Of a DNA stretch of 64,000 bases, positions 36,600 through 50,444 are shown piece after piece; within the stretch, counting starts at the first letter, position 1, and the number at the start of each line of letters is the position of its first letter. Location of the stretch: positions 1 through 64,000 of the forward strand of contig JAENRP010000078.1 of the NCBI GenBank assembly GCA_024741835.1, given 5' to 3'. The notes beneath the pieces were generated by a model. It was not told the DNA's origin. It saw only the letters and a program-made list of their open reading frames with translations, and did no database searches. Source of the stretch: Diplocarpon mali. Taxonomy: Eukaryota; Ascomycota; Leotiomycetes; Helotiales; Drepanopezizaceae. The position numbers were made by a program, and so were the translations under genes.

Positions 36600-39251
36600 T
36601 TGCGAAAGTGCGACTTATTAAAGCTAGATCTTAACTCTTTAATAAGAGGGAAGCAATTCCTAACCTTTTATACTATTAATATAAATAGACTTAAAGTATT
36701 ATTATTAGCTTTAGTAGATATTAGAGCCCTTAGTTACCTGTTTTTAAATCGTTTCCTTTTTATATATCTTTCGAAAGCGATTAGCTTTAAAATTCTTCCT
36801 CTTTTAGCCCTTATTCCTATTTATAGATTTTAAAATACCGTTTGCGCATAAGCTATGCACTATATGCGCTTTCACTTAATAATTAATAGAAGGCGTATTT
36901 ATAACTGCCCTTAGGTTATTCTCGACTTAGGCTAGCGTAATGCTATTATTAGAGTCAAATAGATGCGCTGATTCTAACTTAAATTTGATTTATAGGAAAA
37001 TCGATTTATATAGCCTTTATATTACCTCCTATTTTCCTAATTTGCAAAGGAAATTATTATTCGTCTTTCCCCTTTTAAAGGACTTTGGATCCGATTTAAT
37101 CATTAAGCTAATATTAATCGCAAAGAATAGGAAATGGCTATAGATAAAGCTCGATAGATTAATAGAAGATAGTCTTATATTAATTTAGTAGTCTTAATTA
37201 GGCGTAAGATCCTTATTACTATTATTAGGCCAGCGCCTTTACTTATAACTAAGCTAGATCTAAGAAAATAGTTTAATACAAATCAATTATAATCTAACCC
37301 TAGTTGCAAATGCCCTAAAGCTGCAGTTCCTATTTGCGAAATTAGTGCTAATACCTTTTATTATAATATAAAGCGTAAGGAGATTGAGTTCTTTTAAACT
37401 AGTATTTATAAAGTGGATAGGATTCTAAAGGAAAGATATAAGCCTAAGAATCCTAATATTGAAAAGCTAATTAACGATCGACTTTTAAAATAGTATTAAT
37501 CTTTAAGATAAGCCTTCTTAAAAAGGGATATAGATACCCTCCCTTCCTATTAGTACTATAATTATAAGATATAGCTAAAAGGGCCTTTGCCTAATGCCTA
37601 TTCGCCCCTTTACTATTAATCTACTAAGGAGCTTAAGGTTATAAAGGAGTACTTACTTGAGAATTTAAACAAAGGCTTTATTAAGATAAGTACTAGCCCC
37701 TTTGCTTTGCTAGTACTATTTATAAAGAAGGCCGACAGTAGCCTCCGATTTTGCATAGACTACCGGAAGCTAAACGCATTAACTCGGAAAGACGCTTACC
37801 CGATTCCGAGGATAGATGAGCTTTTAAAGCGAGTATCTAAAGCTAAGATTTTTATAAAACTGGATATTTAAGCTACTTTTAATCGGATATAAATAGACCT
37901 TAAATTAAAGGAATATACTACCTTTCGAATAAGGTATAGATCTTATAAATATAAGGTTCTCCTATTTAGCCTTTGTAATAGACCTAGTACTTACTAATAG
38001 TATATAAATGACGTTCTTTTAAATTACTTAGATGATTTTTATATAGCGTATTTAAATAATATTTTAATTTACTTTAAGAATATTAAGAAGCACTAGGGTT
38101 ATATCGAAAAGGTGCTAAAACGACTTTTAAAGGCTGGCCTTTAAGTAGATATTAAGAAGTGCGAGTTCTATATTACTTAAATTCGATATCTTAAGTATAT
38201 TTTAATAATAACTAAGATTGAACTAGACTTTAAAAAGGTCGAACTGCTATGCAATTAAAAGTACTTGAAAACTATTACTAAAGTAAAGTCCTACCTAGGA
38301 TTTTACAAGTTCTATTAATAATTCATTTGCAATTTTAGGCTAATTGCTAAACCCCTTTCTATTTTTACCTAACCGATAGTGCCTTAGAATTAGATAGAAG
38401 AGTGCCGAATCGCTTTTAAAGAACTTTATAAGTAGTTACTCTTAATTTAGCAGATTTACCATTTTAACCTTAACTTACTTATAAAGCTAAAAACTAATGC
38501 TTCTAATAGTATTATTGCTAAAGTACTTTCTTAGCAATACTCTAATAAGTAATAGTACCTAATCGGCTTCTATTTATATATACTCTTTAACTACGAACCT
38601 AATTAGGAAATATATAATAAGGAACTCTTTGCTATTATTAAATCCTACTATAAATAGAGACCTAAGCTTATATCACTTAAGGAGCGAGTTGATATTTACT
38701 CAGATTACCGCTCCCTTAAGTACTTTATAACTACTAAGGTTCTAATTGCAAAATAGTACTAATAGATGGAATTTTTATTTGACTTCAATTTTCGAATCGT
38801 ATATACTCTTAGCAAAGATAATTAGAAGGCTGATATTCTTAACCGCTAAGAGTAGGATATACCAGTTTATAAATAAGCGAAGCTAGATAGCCGATCCTAG
38901 GTTCTGATTTCCCTAGCTTAGTTAGACCTTTAAATCAATACTAAACTAGCTAATAAATTTCTTATTAAATCTACTAAAGGCACCCTTGCCCTAATATCAA
39001 CCGATACTCCTGATTCGACCCTAAATCGACCTAAGGATTCCTTTAATTTAATTAAAAAGCTTTATTAAGATAATTGCAAATCCTTTTAAAAGATTCGCAC
39101 CGACCTCCTTAAGAACTACTCCTTAAAAGACAGATTGCTTTGCTTTAAGGAGCGTCTTTGCATATACTATAATACTCCCTTATACACTTATCTAATTTAA
39201 GAAGCTTATAACTAACCTTTAAGCGCGCACCCTAGTAGCTTAAAGACCTAT
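36600..39251 (+). pseudogene. D pol, part 1 (protease, reverse transcriptase, RNase H, start of integrase)
   Basis: Protease D-T-G-A now reads D-I-R-A at 36717-36728. Reverse transcriptase about 37610-38230 has C-I-D-Y-R-K-L-N-A-L near 37755 and Y-L-D-D now Y-L-N-N at 38049-38060. RNase H has T-D-A-S as T-N-A-S near 38490. The N-terminal zinc region of integrase begins near 39100 and is cut at 39251 by R2. Open stretches 36600-36833 and 36940-37143 are parts of this frame or shadows of it, not separate genes. Confidence 0.88.
39248..39251. repeat. Likely target-site duplication of R2, left copy (CTAT)
   Basis: CTAT is repeated at 55009-55012 right after the 3' LTR. Four bases are certain; a fifth depends on the exact LTR end. 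Confidence 0.7.
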
Positions 39252-39496
39252 TGTAGAGACCTGAGATGGATAGGTCTTGTGATATATATTATATGATCGG
39301 CGTAGGACGGTGGGAGGATAAAAGGGCCATCTTCTATATATAAAGATAGCGTGTATCGCTATAGTACTGAATATACCTTATACTTAGGACTTGTTCTTAA
39401 TATCTTATCTAAGAGAGCCCGCTTATAGTGCTTCCTCCTCTTGTTTTTAAGTCTTCCCTTAGGCCTATTCTTGTATTATCTCCCCTTTGTTTTATA
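39252..39496 (+). repeat. R2 5' LTR (245 bp)
   Basis: Starts TGTAGAGACC and ends TTTTATA (once TTTTACA). The following bases, TTAGTGACTTACG (TTAGTGACCTACG in R1), would be the primer site; I do not recognise the tRNA. Confidence 0.92.
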
Positions 39497-40442
39497 TTAG
39501 TGACTTACGTAAGGACCGATTTCTTAAGATTTCCGTCCTTATACGACCTTATTAATCTCTTAGTTTGCAGATAAGAGGCCGGCCTTTAAAATACATCTTT
39601 AAAATACTTATAGCATTTTAATTAACTTTAAAACCCTTATCTTTAATTGCCTAATTACTTAGAACTATCGATTTTCGTTTAGCAACTATTAATAACCTTA
39701 GATTTTCCCTTTTCGACTCTGCTTTAAAAACTCCTATTTTCTTCCTTAACTCTAAGATTCTCGGAATTTTCGGCTTTTTAGTATAAAAAGTTTAATAAAC
39801 CCTATAATAGCAATCTCAAATAGTAGTAGTTTCAAGTACTTAAGTAATACCAAGTGCAAACTCTAATAGGAAATGCCTCCTTAGAATCTTTAGAAATCCG
39901 AATCTAATAATTCAGCCGCCTTAGCTTAATAGAATTCTAAAAATTGCCTTAGAATCGTCTCTAAAGACCCCTTTATTCTAAAGATTAATAGGAATTGGCC
40001 CAAAGGCTAAAAAGAATCTTAGATATAAACCTTATCTTAGAAATTGGTCTTAGATTAGGTAAACCTTATCTTATTACAATTAGTCGCAATACTCCTATTA
40101 GTTATTTAGTACCTACTTAAAATCTCTTAGTAAACTTAGATTAAACTTTTAATAGAATCCGGAATTCTACTCCTAGGCTTAGCCTATAAGTAGGAGGATA
40201 AAAAGATATCTTTAAATAACTTAGGACTGCTACCTACTTTTTCAATATTGACATTTGAAAACACTAATAATAATAATAATTTTAAATTTTTCACTAACCC
40301 TTTGTCTAAATCTTTTTAAACTTATCTTAATTACTCTAAGATTAACTCAGATTCTAAATACTTTTTAAGCCCTTTTGAATTTCGAAGTACTCCTCTTAGT
40401 AATTAATCTCGCGATATTAAAGCTTCCCCTTTGCCCCTTATA
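39497..40442 (+). other. R2 leader
   Basis: Between LTR and recognisable Gag. It contains a palindromic motif (40169-40191), and an open frame begins to be coherent from about 40203. The gag start codon could not be placed, probably because its ATG is now ATA. Confidence 0.55.
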
Positions 40443-41640
40443 GATTCTATTAACCTAAACGGTTAGTATAAAACGATAATAGCCGCATTTAAGGCTATTA
40501 CTAATCACTTTCCCCTCTATAGTTCTCCTAGCGCTCTTTACTTTATAGGCGCTAATATTACTGATTTCCTTAAGCAATATAAGGAAACTTATTACGATTT
40601 TAATATTATATAAGAGGATATGATTTCTCGACTTCCTTACTACTATGATTATATAAGCAAAGATATTATCAAATCCTTTCTTAAATGGAAAATGCATAGT
40701 TTATAGGAATTCCTTATTAAGGCTCTTAAGTCTGAATTCCGAGAATTTGATAGATAGCAGATTCGCAATACCTTAGCTTTCTTAAAGGAATTTATTCTAA
40801 TTACTTATACTTTTAAGGAACTTAAAAACTACTATCGGACTTTTACTTATATATTAAATACCTTAATCAGCTAGAAAATACTTAGCAAAGTTGAAAGAGG
40901 CCGCCTTTTCTTACTTAGATTACCTACTAGCCTTCGAAATAAGATCATTAAGCATTTTAGGATTAATAAGTAAGACCTTATAACCTTTGCCTTATTTGAG
41001 GAATTCTCGGCCTTTGCTTTAAAATCAGATCTTAGTAAAAGAACTATTAATACTATAGAGTAGGAAAAAGCCCTTACTCCCTCCTATACTAAAGACCTCA
41101 AAAGCTTGGTCTAAGAACACTTAAAAGCTCTAGAAGTTATAGAAGAGGCAAAGAAGAACCTAGTAGTTATACCTTTTACTTATAGTCCTAACTTAAGAGT
41201 AAGATCTAACCTTAGAATTAAGGAACTTAAGACCTAATTTATAGAACTCTAAATCTAAAGCTTAGAAACTAAGATTAATAATCTCTTATAAGAAAAATAG
41301 CATATTCCTTAGTTTGGTAATAGATAAAACTCGGCCACTATAAGCCAACTTAGTAGTTCCTATTATTAGGCTCCTACTTCTTATCATTTGGAACAACCAG
41401 CTAATATAAGAATGTAATAGCTAGCTGAAGAAGGAGGAATTGATCTTAACTAGCACTCTGCTAATATTAATACTATAGGGTACTAAGGAAACGGCAATAG
41501 AAGACGACTAACTTGCAACTTTTGCAATAATAAAGAACCCAATTGCGCTTTATATAAGTATTGCAACAATTGCCCTCTTTTCCTTTGTTTTATTAACACT
41601 AGGGTTATATATATTAATAAGTATAAGATGCTTTACATTA
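40443..41640 (+). pseudogene. R2 gag
   Basis: Degenerate frame whose text (G-A-N-I-T-D-F-L, then R-L-P-Y-Y near 40630, and R-L-P-T-S-L-R near 40918) follows the capsid pattern of fungal Ty3/gypsy Gag proteins. Downstream is an in-frame palindromic motif (41178, reading T-Y-S-P-N-L-R-V) and an unusual Cys-rich zinc-binding segment at 41514-41575 (C-N-F-C ... C-A-L-Y-K-Y-C-N-N-C) instead of a classic CCHC knuckle. Stops are RIP-type. Confidence 0.82.
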
Positions 41641-44600
41641 GGGATCTTAGGCCAGAAGCTATCCCTATTAAAAAGCACTAGAATCGCTTATAGTTATAGA
41701 CTATTCGAATAATGATATATAGTATAAAATAAGACGAGAATTTAGTCAAACGATAGCATATTATAGATATAAATGCTAAAATTCCAACTTATATATATAC
41801 TAGTCCAATTAGCAACCTACTTAAGGGAGTTCTTAAGGACTTAGCTTCTGATCAAATAGCTATAGAAGTTAAAGGCATCTCTATCTTAGGATAGGTTAAT
41901 AATAATATATCTACTAATATTAATGCTACTTTTATATCTAGAAACCCTTAGAATACTTAGTGTCCTTTTAGATCTACTACTCTCTTAATACTAATAAAAC
42001 TAGCCAAAGTCTAGAAATTAACGCGTGCAACTTAGGAATCTTAATATAGAGTCCAAATGCTAAAAGATACCTAATAATCTAAAACTATAGTAGATAAGGA
42101 TAAAGCCGATATAGTAGACAAATTAATTAGAGATATAATAGATAAAGATAGCTTTAAGCTCAAAGATTAAGAAGTTAAAGTTATTACGCAGACCCCTAAC
42201 CTTAAGCAAAAGAGACAGATGTTAAAATAGGAAAAATTCGTTAATAAATACGCTAGTTCAATTGCAATAAAGAAAGCTATAAAGAATATTATAGCCTAGC
42301 AAATTAACCTTATATTTAAAGACCTATTTAGTTTGATTAGACGCTTTAATAAAGTGCTAGGAAAGCATATCCTAGTTACCTTTAAAGATTTGAATAATAA
42401 TAAGGAAATGGAAATTATAATATAAAAGAACTTTAAAAAGCACTTAGCCTTAATCAAATGTCTTTAGATTATAGAAAACGAAGGAACTCAAAGGTATTAT
42501 AATATTATAGTAATAGCTTTAATATTTTAGAATATTAATTGAAATTATTCAGTAGTTGCAATAAAAAGCCCTATTATTATTTGTTTAATAGAAGAATCAG
42601 TTAAAGTAAAGGCTCTGATCGATTATAGTTTAAAAGTTAATATAATAATTAGAAAAGTAGTAGAAATAGCTCAATTAACAATTGTTAGCGATCGACTCCT
42701 TATTTATTTAACTATCTTTAGATTAAAATATAATTTTAATAAATAGGTGAAAAACGTAAAGGTTAAAGTTAAAGGAATTGTTAATTATACTAACTTTCTA
42801 ATAATAAAGAATTCTTCAAATGATATTCTTTTAAGAATGCCCTTTATTTTAAAATCTTAGCTAATATTTAACTATCCTAGAGATAGGCTTATAAAAGCTA
42901 GCCTTTAAAATATAGATCGATCCTTAAAAGGACAAATAGTTATTATAAGAGATATAGCTGAATTCTAAAATAAGATTTTAGGAAACGATTAGCTAATATA
43001 AGGGCTAGGCTTAATACTAGTAAAGGAAGGCACTTAGCGAGGAGTTATAGTAAAAGAAAGGTGAGTTTGCCGATTTTAAATAATAGCGATTTGACTTACG
43101 GTCTTAGACTAGGAGTCAAATCTGGAATTTTGAAAAATAGTATAATCGGCGTTTTATTAGTTTAATAATTAAGAAAAAAGAAAAATAAGGTAAAAAAGAG
43201 AGTTCATTTTACAAATTTTAATAATTTACTAATCATTTTAAAAAACCTAAAAACTACTTATAGGCTAGACCTATAAGTGAAAAATAATAAAATTACTAAT
43301 AATATTTCTATTTACGCACTTTAAATTAATAACTTAGAAAATCTTTTAATTGTTTTTAAAAAGGAAAATTCGGATCGTTTTATAGGATTTAATAAAAAAG
43401 GAAAGAAGTAGAAAAGCATAGTACTAGCTAATATTCGAACTATATATAAAAGCAAGGCCGATAAAGTACAACCGGTAGATTAGGGAATCTCTAATAGCTT
43501 AAAGCCTAAAGGACTAGATGATTAGTTTAAATAAGATAAGAAGCTTCGACCTCCGAAGCTAAGTAGCAAATTCGATAAGTTCATTATAGGCAGATTTTCT
43601 AATAAACCCATCGGATATCGACTAATAAAAGAACGTTTCAATATACTGAAAATTAAAGAAGACTTAATAGAGCAAGAATGCAAACTACTTTATAAAACCT
43701 TAATAAATCGAAAGGACGCCTTAGCTTTTGACTAGACGGAACTTGGCCAGATTCGAAAAGAGGTCATACCTTATATTAAGATTAAGATAATACCTTATAA
43801 AGCCTGGCAAGAGAAAACATTTAGGGTCCTTAAAGCTCTTTAAAAAAAGGTAATCGAAATATTAAAGGACAGGCTAAAGCAAGGTATTCTCAAGTTCTAT
43901 AATAGCCCTTATAAAAACAAATGGTTCCTAGTTACTAAGAAGGAAAAGGGAACTTACAAACTAATAATAGTAGTAGTAGAGATGAACCGAGTAACTATTA
44001 GAGATGCTAATGTTCCTTCGAATATAGATAAGTTCTTAAATGAATTCGTAGGATTAACCCGCAGTTCTCTTATTAACTTCTTCTTTAAATATAACTAATT
44101 TATTCTTAATGTTAAATCAAGAGATATAATAGCAATTCAAACCCCTTTTAAGCTACTTTAGATAATAAGATTACCTTAAAGGGCTATAAATTCGATTGTT
44201 CAATTTATTCAAATAATCTATAAGATACTAGTAGATTGTATACCTAATATTATGCTCCTTTATATAGATAATATAAGAGTAAAAGGATTAAGATCATTCT
44301 ATAACTATAAAGAAGTTCTCCCTAGTATATAACGATTTATAATAAAACACATTTAGAACCTAGACTAAGTGCTTATACAATTCAAAAGGGTAAGAGCAAT
44401 AGTTAGTCCAAAGTTATAATACTATCTCCTATCGATGGAAATTATTAGTTTTATTACTAATTCCAATGGCCGAAGTCCTTAGAGGGCTAAAGTATTTAAA
44501 ATCGATAAATAGAAAAGGTATAATAATATAGCAGAAGCTCGCGCGTTTATTAGAGTTATAGTATACTATCGCATTTAGATCAAGGATTTCGCTAAAAAGG

Positions 44601-46690
44601 CAGTACCTATTTACTCCTTATTTTAAAAAGGGGCTGAGTTTCAATAGAAGAAACCTTAAATAGAGGCTATAAAACAATTGAAGTAAGCGTTACTTAAAGC
44701 GCCTTATCTAATCAAAATAGACTATAGAGCCAACGCTAGCCCAATTATACTAATAGTTAATATAAGCTTAATCGAATAAGGTGCTATCCTTTAATAAGCT
44801 AATAGCTAATAGAAAAGACATCTAGCTCACTTTAAAAGTGGTCTTTGAAATCTAATAGAGATAAAGTATAATACTATTAAATAGGAATGCAAAGGCGCCC
44901 TAAAGGCGATAAAAAAGATAAGAAGCAACCTTTATAGCACTTACTTCATTCTTAAAACTAATACTAAAGTACTAGTAGAACAATTAAATAGAGCTATAAG
45001 CGACCTACTAAAAGCTTTGCTAATGAAATAGATTGCTTAAATAAGACTAATAGACTTTAAAGTCAAATATATTCTAAGAATAAAAAACACTACTGCTAAT
45101 AGCCTTTTAAGAAGAACTCAGCCCTACCCCTTTGATTTAATTAAAAAAGATAAAATAGATATTAATAAGTAAGTAGAAAACAAAGTTAGTTATCTATTAA
45201 TATATCGCCTTAAAGGGACTCGACTCGCAAGCCTAGCCCGCGAGTTAAATAAGAGAATTTTATCACCTAACTACTTAAATGACTTTAAAGAAATTGCAAA
45301 GTTTTTAATTATGCTTAAACAACTAAAGATAGTTACTCTTAAGGATTTTCAGAAATTCAAAGCTAAAACTCTAATTTATCTAATGCAAGGAAGACGATTA
45401 TTTAAAAGGAGCGATAACTCATTTCCTATATAACTCTGCTTAAATAATAAAAAACTAAGGGCTAAGGCTATCTAAGATATTTATAAGGAAACTGGCCACT
45501 AAGGAGCTAAGTCTACTTACTACTAACTCTCGAGAAAATTCTTTTAGAAAGGCTCTTTTAAAGACTGCAAAGCTTTTGTAAAGAGTTGCGTCCCCTATTA
45601 GAAACGAAAACCTAATTATAAGGAAAATCCCTTATTCCTAACCTGACTATTAGGCCTTTTCTATAAAGTCAGCCTTAATATTATATAAGTACTAACTACC
45701 GAGAATAGAATAATATATTTTATTCTAATAAAGGAAGACCTATTAAGATGGCCTAAAGGACGACCTTTAAGATCTGCTAACTCTAAATCTATTGCAAAGT
45801 TCCTTTAAGAAGACGTAGTCTATTGCTATAGACTTTTTAGCAAATTAACTATTAATAGAGGCCTTAAAAATAAAGGAGTAGTTAAAGCTTTCTTATAAAA
45901 ATATAATATCAAATAGGTTCAAATCTTAGTATACAACTCGAAAGCTAATAGAGTAATAGAATAAGGATACTATAATATTCTTAATAGTCTATCCAAAGTT
46001 ACTTATAAAGGATTTAAGGATTAAATAAAACACTTTTATAAAATACTCTTTGCTTATTAAACGATAATCTACAAACCGATTAGAATTATACTATTCTTCC
46101 TTATTTATAGTAGAGAGGCATAGCTCCCTCTTAAATCCTAATAGCCTATTTAAAGATTATTCGACTATAGTTAAATTCGGAACCGTTCCGATTTGCTTAT
46201 AATAAGATACTAATAACTTAAGCTCTAAGATATAGATATAAAGGAAATCATTTTGCAAAAGAAACGATATTAGGAAAAAGCTAAGGAAGTATAGGCTGCT
46301 TTTAAAGTATTTAAAACGCACCCTATTTGAAAAGATAATCTTATCCTAGTTTATAATATTATAAGAAGTATTAATATATTAGTAGATACCAAACTTAATT
46401 ATCGATAGCTTAATCTATTTAAGGTTAAATCTAAGCAGAAAGAAAAGGGATACTATTCTCTTTAGGAACTTAATAAAGTCGATATTAAAGGAACCTTTGC
46501 AGCCAACCGACTGAAGCGCTTTTATTAATGTAACTAAACCTTATTCCCCTTAGAAGATAAATCAGAAATTGATATAACCTCTGAATCTTCTATAGGAACC
46601 GACGGCGATATAAGCAATTTTAAACCCTTAGATAAAGACTAAGATTTTTCTAACTTAACCTATAAGCTAGTCCTGCGAGTAAAGAATATT
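41641..46690 (+). pseudogene. R2 pol (protease, reverse transcriptase, RNase H, integrase)
   Basis: Protease D-C-G now D-Y-S at 42621-42629, in the gag frame. Reverse transcriptase about 43700-44450 has T-I-R-D-A-N near 43998 and Y-I-D-D now Y-I-D-N at 44261-44272. RNase H lies near 44714. Integrase about 45480-46330 has a zinc region near 45490-45600 and an N-G-M-I-E-type site (S-K-A-N-R-V-I-E near 45940). The frame changes at least twice (between protease and RT, and between RNase H and integrase). Palindromic motifs are at 43094, 43256, 45223 and 46658. No chromodomain is seen. Confidence 0.88.
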
Positions 46691-47096
46691 AAAATACCTA
46701 ATTAATCGCAACCTTAAGTTATTATTCCTAAAATATCCGAAGAATGCAGATTAAAATACTAAACGATTTCCTAGCCTATTAATTATCCTACCTTCCTCTA
46801 ATCCTTATTTTTACATTTTTAGCAAAGACGCCTCCTTTATTATTTAAGATATAGATCTTTTAAGATTACTTTAAATTCTTACCTACTCTAACTTATTTTA
46901 CATTCTTAATATTAGCCTTTAATTATAGCATTCCTATTACTTTCTTTAAATAATAAACTAAAAAGTCCAATTTCCTTAATATATATATAGCAAACCTACT
47001 GCAGCTTATATACCCTTTTAATTCTTATATCCTATTAAACTCTCTTATTTATACTCCCTATCTTTCACAAGCAATATACCTTTAAAGAACTTATAA
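46691..47096 (+). promoter_or_regulatory. R2 spacer between pol and ORF2, possible ORF2 promoter
   Basis: No conserved frame. It has a TATA-like run (about 46979-46996) about 100 bp before the ORF2 ATG. That ORF2 is driven from here is inference; it could also be expressed from a spliced LTR transcript. Confidence 0.35.
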
Positions 47097-50000
47097 ATGG
47101 TTTTATCTACTATAATAAGGGATAAATAAATACTAGTTATAAACTTCTCTTAAGACAGCAGAGCTATTATATTATTAGAAAACTTCAAATCGACCTATGC
47201 AGCCTTAAGGGATATAGAGCAATAAAAACTCCTTTTAGCTTACGCGAATGCTATTAATAACCTTTTAACCTAAGTAGCCCTTAGAATTCTCTAATTTAAC
47301 AACTTCCTAATTAAAGAATTAAAATTAAAGGGAATCTCTAAAGAGGAATTCTTAGCTAATGCAAATTAATATATAACCTTGGCCGATACTTTCAAAACAG
47401 ACTAAGATAAAAGAGAAGAATCTATTCGATAATTGGATAATTTAGCTATTAATAAGAGAGGACTCCTATTTCATTTGCGCTTTTTAATAAATATTAATTC
47501 TAATAATAGAAGACGAGTATTATTAAAAATTCTTAAGGAAAACACTCCTATTGCTAAAGCTATTTAAATTCTCAATTTCTTTATTATTTAAAAAGGAGTA
47601 GTAAAATTCTAAGGCAATCGAATTTGCAATTATAGATTTATAGGCCTATCTAATGCAGTACTTATAGCAGCTAATAAGGCTATAAAAAGATCAAATTAGG
47701 CTATAGATATTACCTTACCTAATAGTACTATTATTAATATGCTAAGGCTTTGCGCTTCTACTTATAGTTTGCTTATTTTAAAAGAGAACTGGACTCTTAT
47801 AATAGGGTTTAGATAAGATTTCTTTAATAATAAAAAAGGGAATTGATTATTTATAGTCAAGCCTGCTTTAAAATTCGCTTCTTAACCTAAAGATATAATA
47901 AGTGCTAAACTATATAATTTAACTCGCAGTCCTAGACTAGGAGTTAGAAACGAGAATTTTAAAATTAGACCTAACCTACCTTTTATTAAAATGATTCTAG
48001 AAACCGCTGCCGAATAAACTGCCCAAACGCTTAGCGCAGCCTCTTTAGAATTTTCGGAATCTTTAAAGAACTCTCCTTTAGCTAAACGACCTATTTTAGC
48101 TCAACCTTTAAAAAGGATAGATTATTCGATAGCTACCTTAGCTAATTTGCAATTTGAAACTAAAGGATTGCGCGCTTACTTAAACTCCTTCCTTAATAAC
48201 TTAAAGGAGCTAGTTCTTAACTTCTTTATATCTATATATAACTGTTTTAAAAACGATAATATAAAAGAAGACCCTATTCCTATTACTCTAAAGACGACTA
48301 AGAGAGCTATTAAATAGATTTAATAGCTTATCTTAAATGAGTTCGCCTCTATAGATATTATTCAATTCTTTAATAATTATAGAAGTTAAGAACCTAGTCT
48401 CTCAGATGCTAAGCAAGACTATTTTATCTTATAAGAAAGAGAATGCGAAAAGGAATCTATTAATTAGGATATTTGTAATTATAGCAATATGCCTTAATCG
48501 GTTATTCTTAACCTTGAGCTTAAAGAACGATATAACATTTAAGTGTCCTTTGCAATAAAGACTTGCTTTTAATAGTATCTTCCTAGCGTAGGAATCGAAG
48601 GGAAAAGACTTTGCGACCTTTATATTCGCTCTCTTTCGGTTTACTATAATCTCAATTATAAAGGATTTAATATTAATAAAACTATTAAATACCTTAAACT
48701 TCTTTATATAGTAAAAGATATTAATCTTTTTCTAATCTACTTTAATAATCAGTTCTTCGTCTCTTTAAAGATATGCAAATCCAACCTATTAATAATAAAG
48801 GCATCTCTAGGTGCTGCAAAATTCAAGGCTAATCCTAAAGCCTTAAAGGTATTAGAGCCGATTAAATAGAACAATTCTTTCTTTTTAATATTATTAAGCA
48901 ATAAATAGCAAGAGGAAATAGAGGAAGAAGGGTCAATTGTAATGCCTAAACCCTTCAGATGCCGCTTCTTAACCGATAATTTTACTACCGATAATAGTGC
49001 TTTTATAAGTACATTCCTCTCTATTATAAAATAAGAAGTAGAGATGTACCTTTATCACTTCCGCCCTATAGATAATACAACCTCTATACCTTCTTATTTT
49101 CTCTATAATATAATATTCAGCCTTATTCAATAAGTCCTTTAGATGCATTATAGACTTTACCTCTTAGCTATAATAGCGAAAAGTAGAAGAGCCTATCAGC
49201 TTATAGCCTACCTTAGACCTCCTTAATTAATTGGCCTTAGTCTTTATAATCAAGTCGTTTTAATAAAGAGAGATATAAGTGCTACTAATAAAGAAATTCC
49301 GATTTTCACTCGCGGTCCTAGCCTGCGAGTCAATTTTATTAAAAAGCAAGTCTTAGATTATCAGATCCTATCGATTGGATAAAGGCCAGCTTTTAAAAGC
49401 CTTAATAGGTAGGTCGGCTCTCAATCGACTATAAAACTTACTCTATTTATAAAGAAGACAAATTAATAGACTTCCTAAGCACTCGGTTCAAAATCTCAAC
49501 TAGCTTAAATAATCGTAAAGTTAAAGCAAAAGGAGATCTTATAACCTATTACTAATAATAGTAATCCAATTATAGTAATAATAAAATAGGGACACCTTCT
49601 TAAAATACTTTTAGACAATTCTTATAAGACTAGTGGTTTTATAGCCTTTTGTAATAACTATACAGCCGTCCTTAATAAGAATACCTTAGAAAATAAGACT
49701 TAAATCTCTGATTTTGTCTTTTCAATCTCTGCTTTAAAGCAACCTCTAGTACTTTAATAGATTAACGCAAGTAGAACTACTATACCTTTTAAGGCAGCTT
49801 TTCATCTTAAGAACTGCGATAGCCTCTTTAAAGCTATTATTAGTTAACGCTCTTAAATAGATCTATCAGTTATAATCGAAGTATAGAAGTTGTTTCTTCT
49901 TAATAAAGACAAATTGAAAATCCACCTTATAGAATATAATCAAAAGCTCTTTAACGCCCTTATTAAGGCTTAGATAAACGTTATAAATACTAAGTCGCTT

Positions 50001-50444
50001 TTTTATAGACTTAAGTCTTAAGGATAGCGCGATAAAGTAAATGCTATCTGAGAGCCTAATGTACTAATTGATAAAGGCATTATTATAAGAAAATTCAAAA
50101 AAGAGACGAACTGAGACTTTAGTATAGTATTAGACCCTGATTTAGGAACTAATCTCCTGTTTTTACCCTTAAGCTTAGAAACGCTAAGATTGACTTGCGA
50201 GCCCAGCCTACGAGTAAGGTTGGACTCGGCTAGCTTAAGCCTATAAGATAGTTCGGATAAACCTCAGTTACTAAACCTAAGGGTATAAACAGAGGTTCCT
50301 TTAATAGAGGCACTTAAATCAAAGAAATTGCCAAGAGGTAAGAACTAACGCAAGAGAAGAAGACTCTAAAGTGATAATAGAACCGACAATTAAGTCAAGC
50401 AATCTAAGGAATCTAGCCTATTACCCTTAGAAAAGACTATTTGA
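47097..50444 (+). pseudogene. R2 ORF2: large unknown protein, paralogue of ORF3
   Basis: Single frame from ATG (47097) to TGA (50442-50444), 1115 codons, no frameshift, broken only by TAA/TAG codons of RIP type. I recognise no enzyme or structural domain. It looks soluble, Leu/Ile/Asn/Lys-rich and probably helical. The C-terminal tail is basic (P-R-G-K-N-Q-R-K-R-R-R-L with one stop read as Gln), like a nuclear-localisation signal. It aligns with ORF3 throughout: F-S-Q-D near the start, K-G-I-S near 47332, P-I-A-K-A-I near 47557, F-L-Y-N-I and Y-R-L-Y-L near 49097-49170. In-frame palindromic motifs lie at 47922, 49308 and 50193. Sense orientation is favoured because both R copies keep this frame open apart from Gln/Trp-derived stops. 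Function unknown. Confidence 0.8.
49308..49330. repeat. Palindromic motif in R2 ORF2
   Basis: Arms ACTCGCGGTCC and AGCCTGCGAGT; reads T-R-G-P-S-L-R-V. It occupies the position equivalent to 53258-53280 in ORF3 and pairs with 11187-11209 in R1. Confidence 0.9.

Noticed and set aside
36600..37143. Two small frames as independent genes
   Set aside because: The first is the D protease region in the pol frame; the second has no support beyond being open in the same decayed gene.
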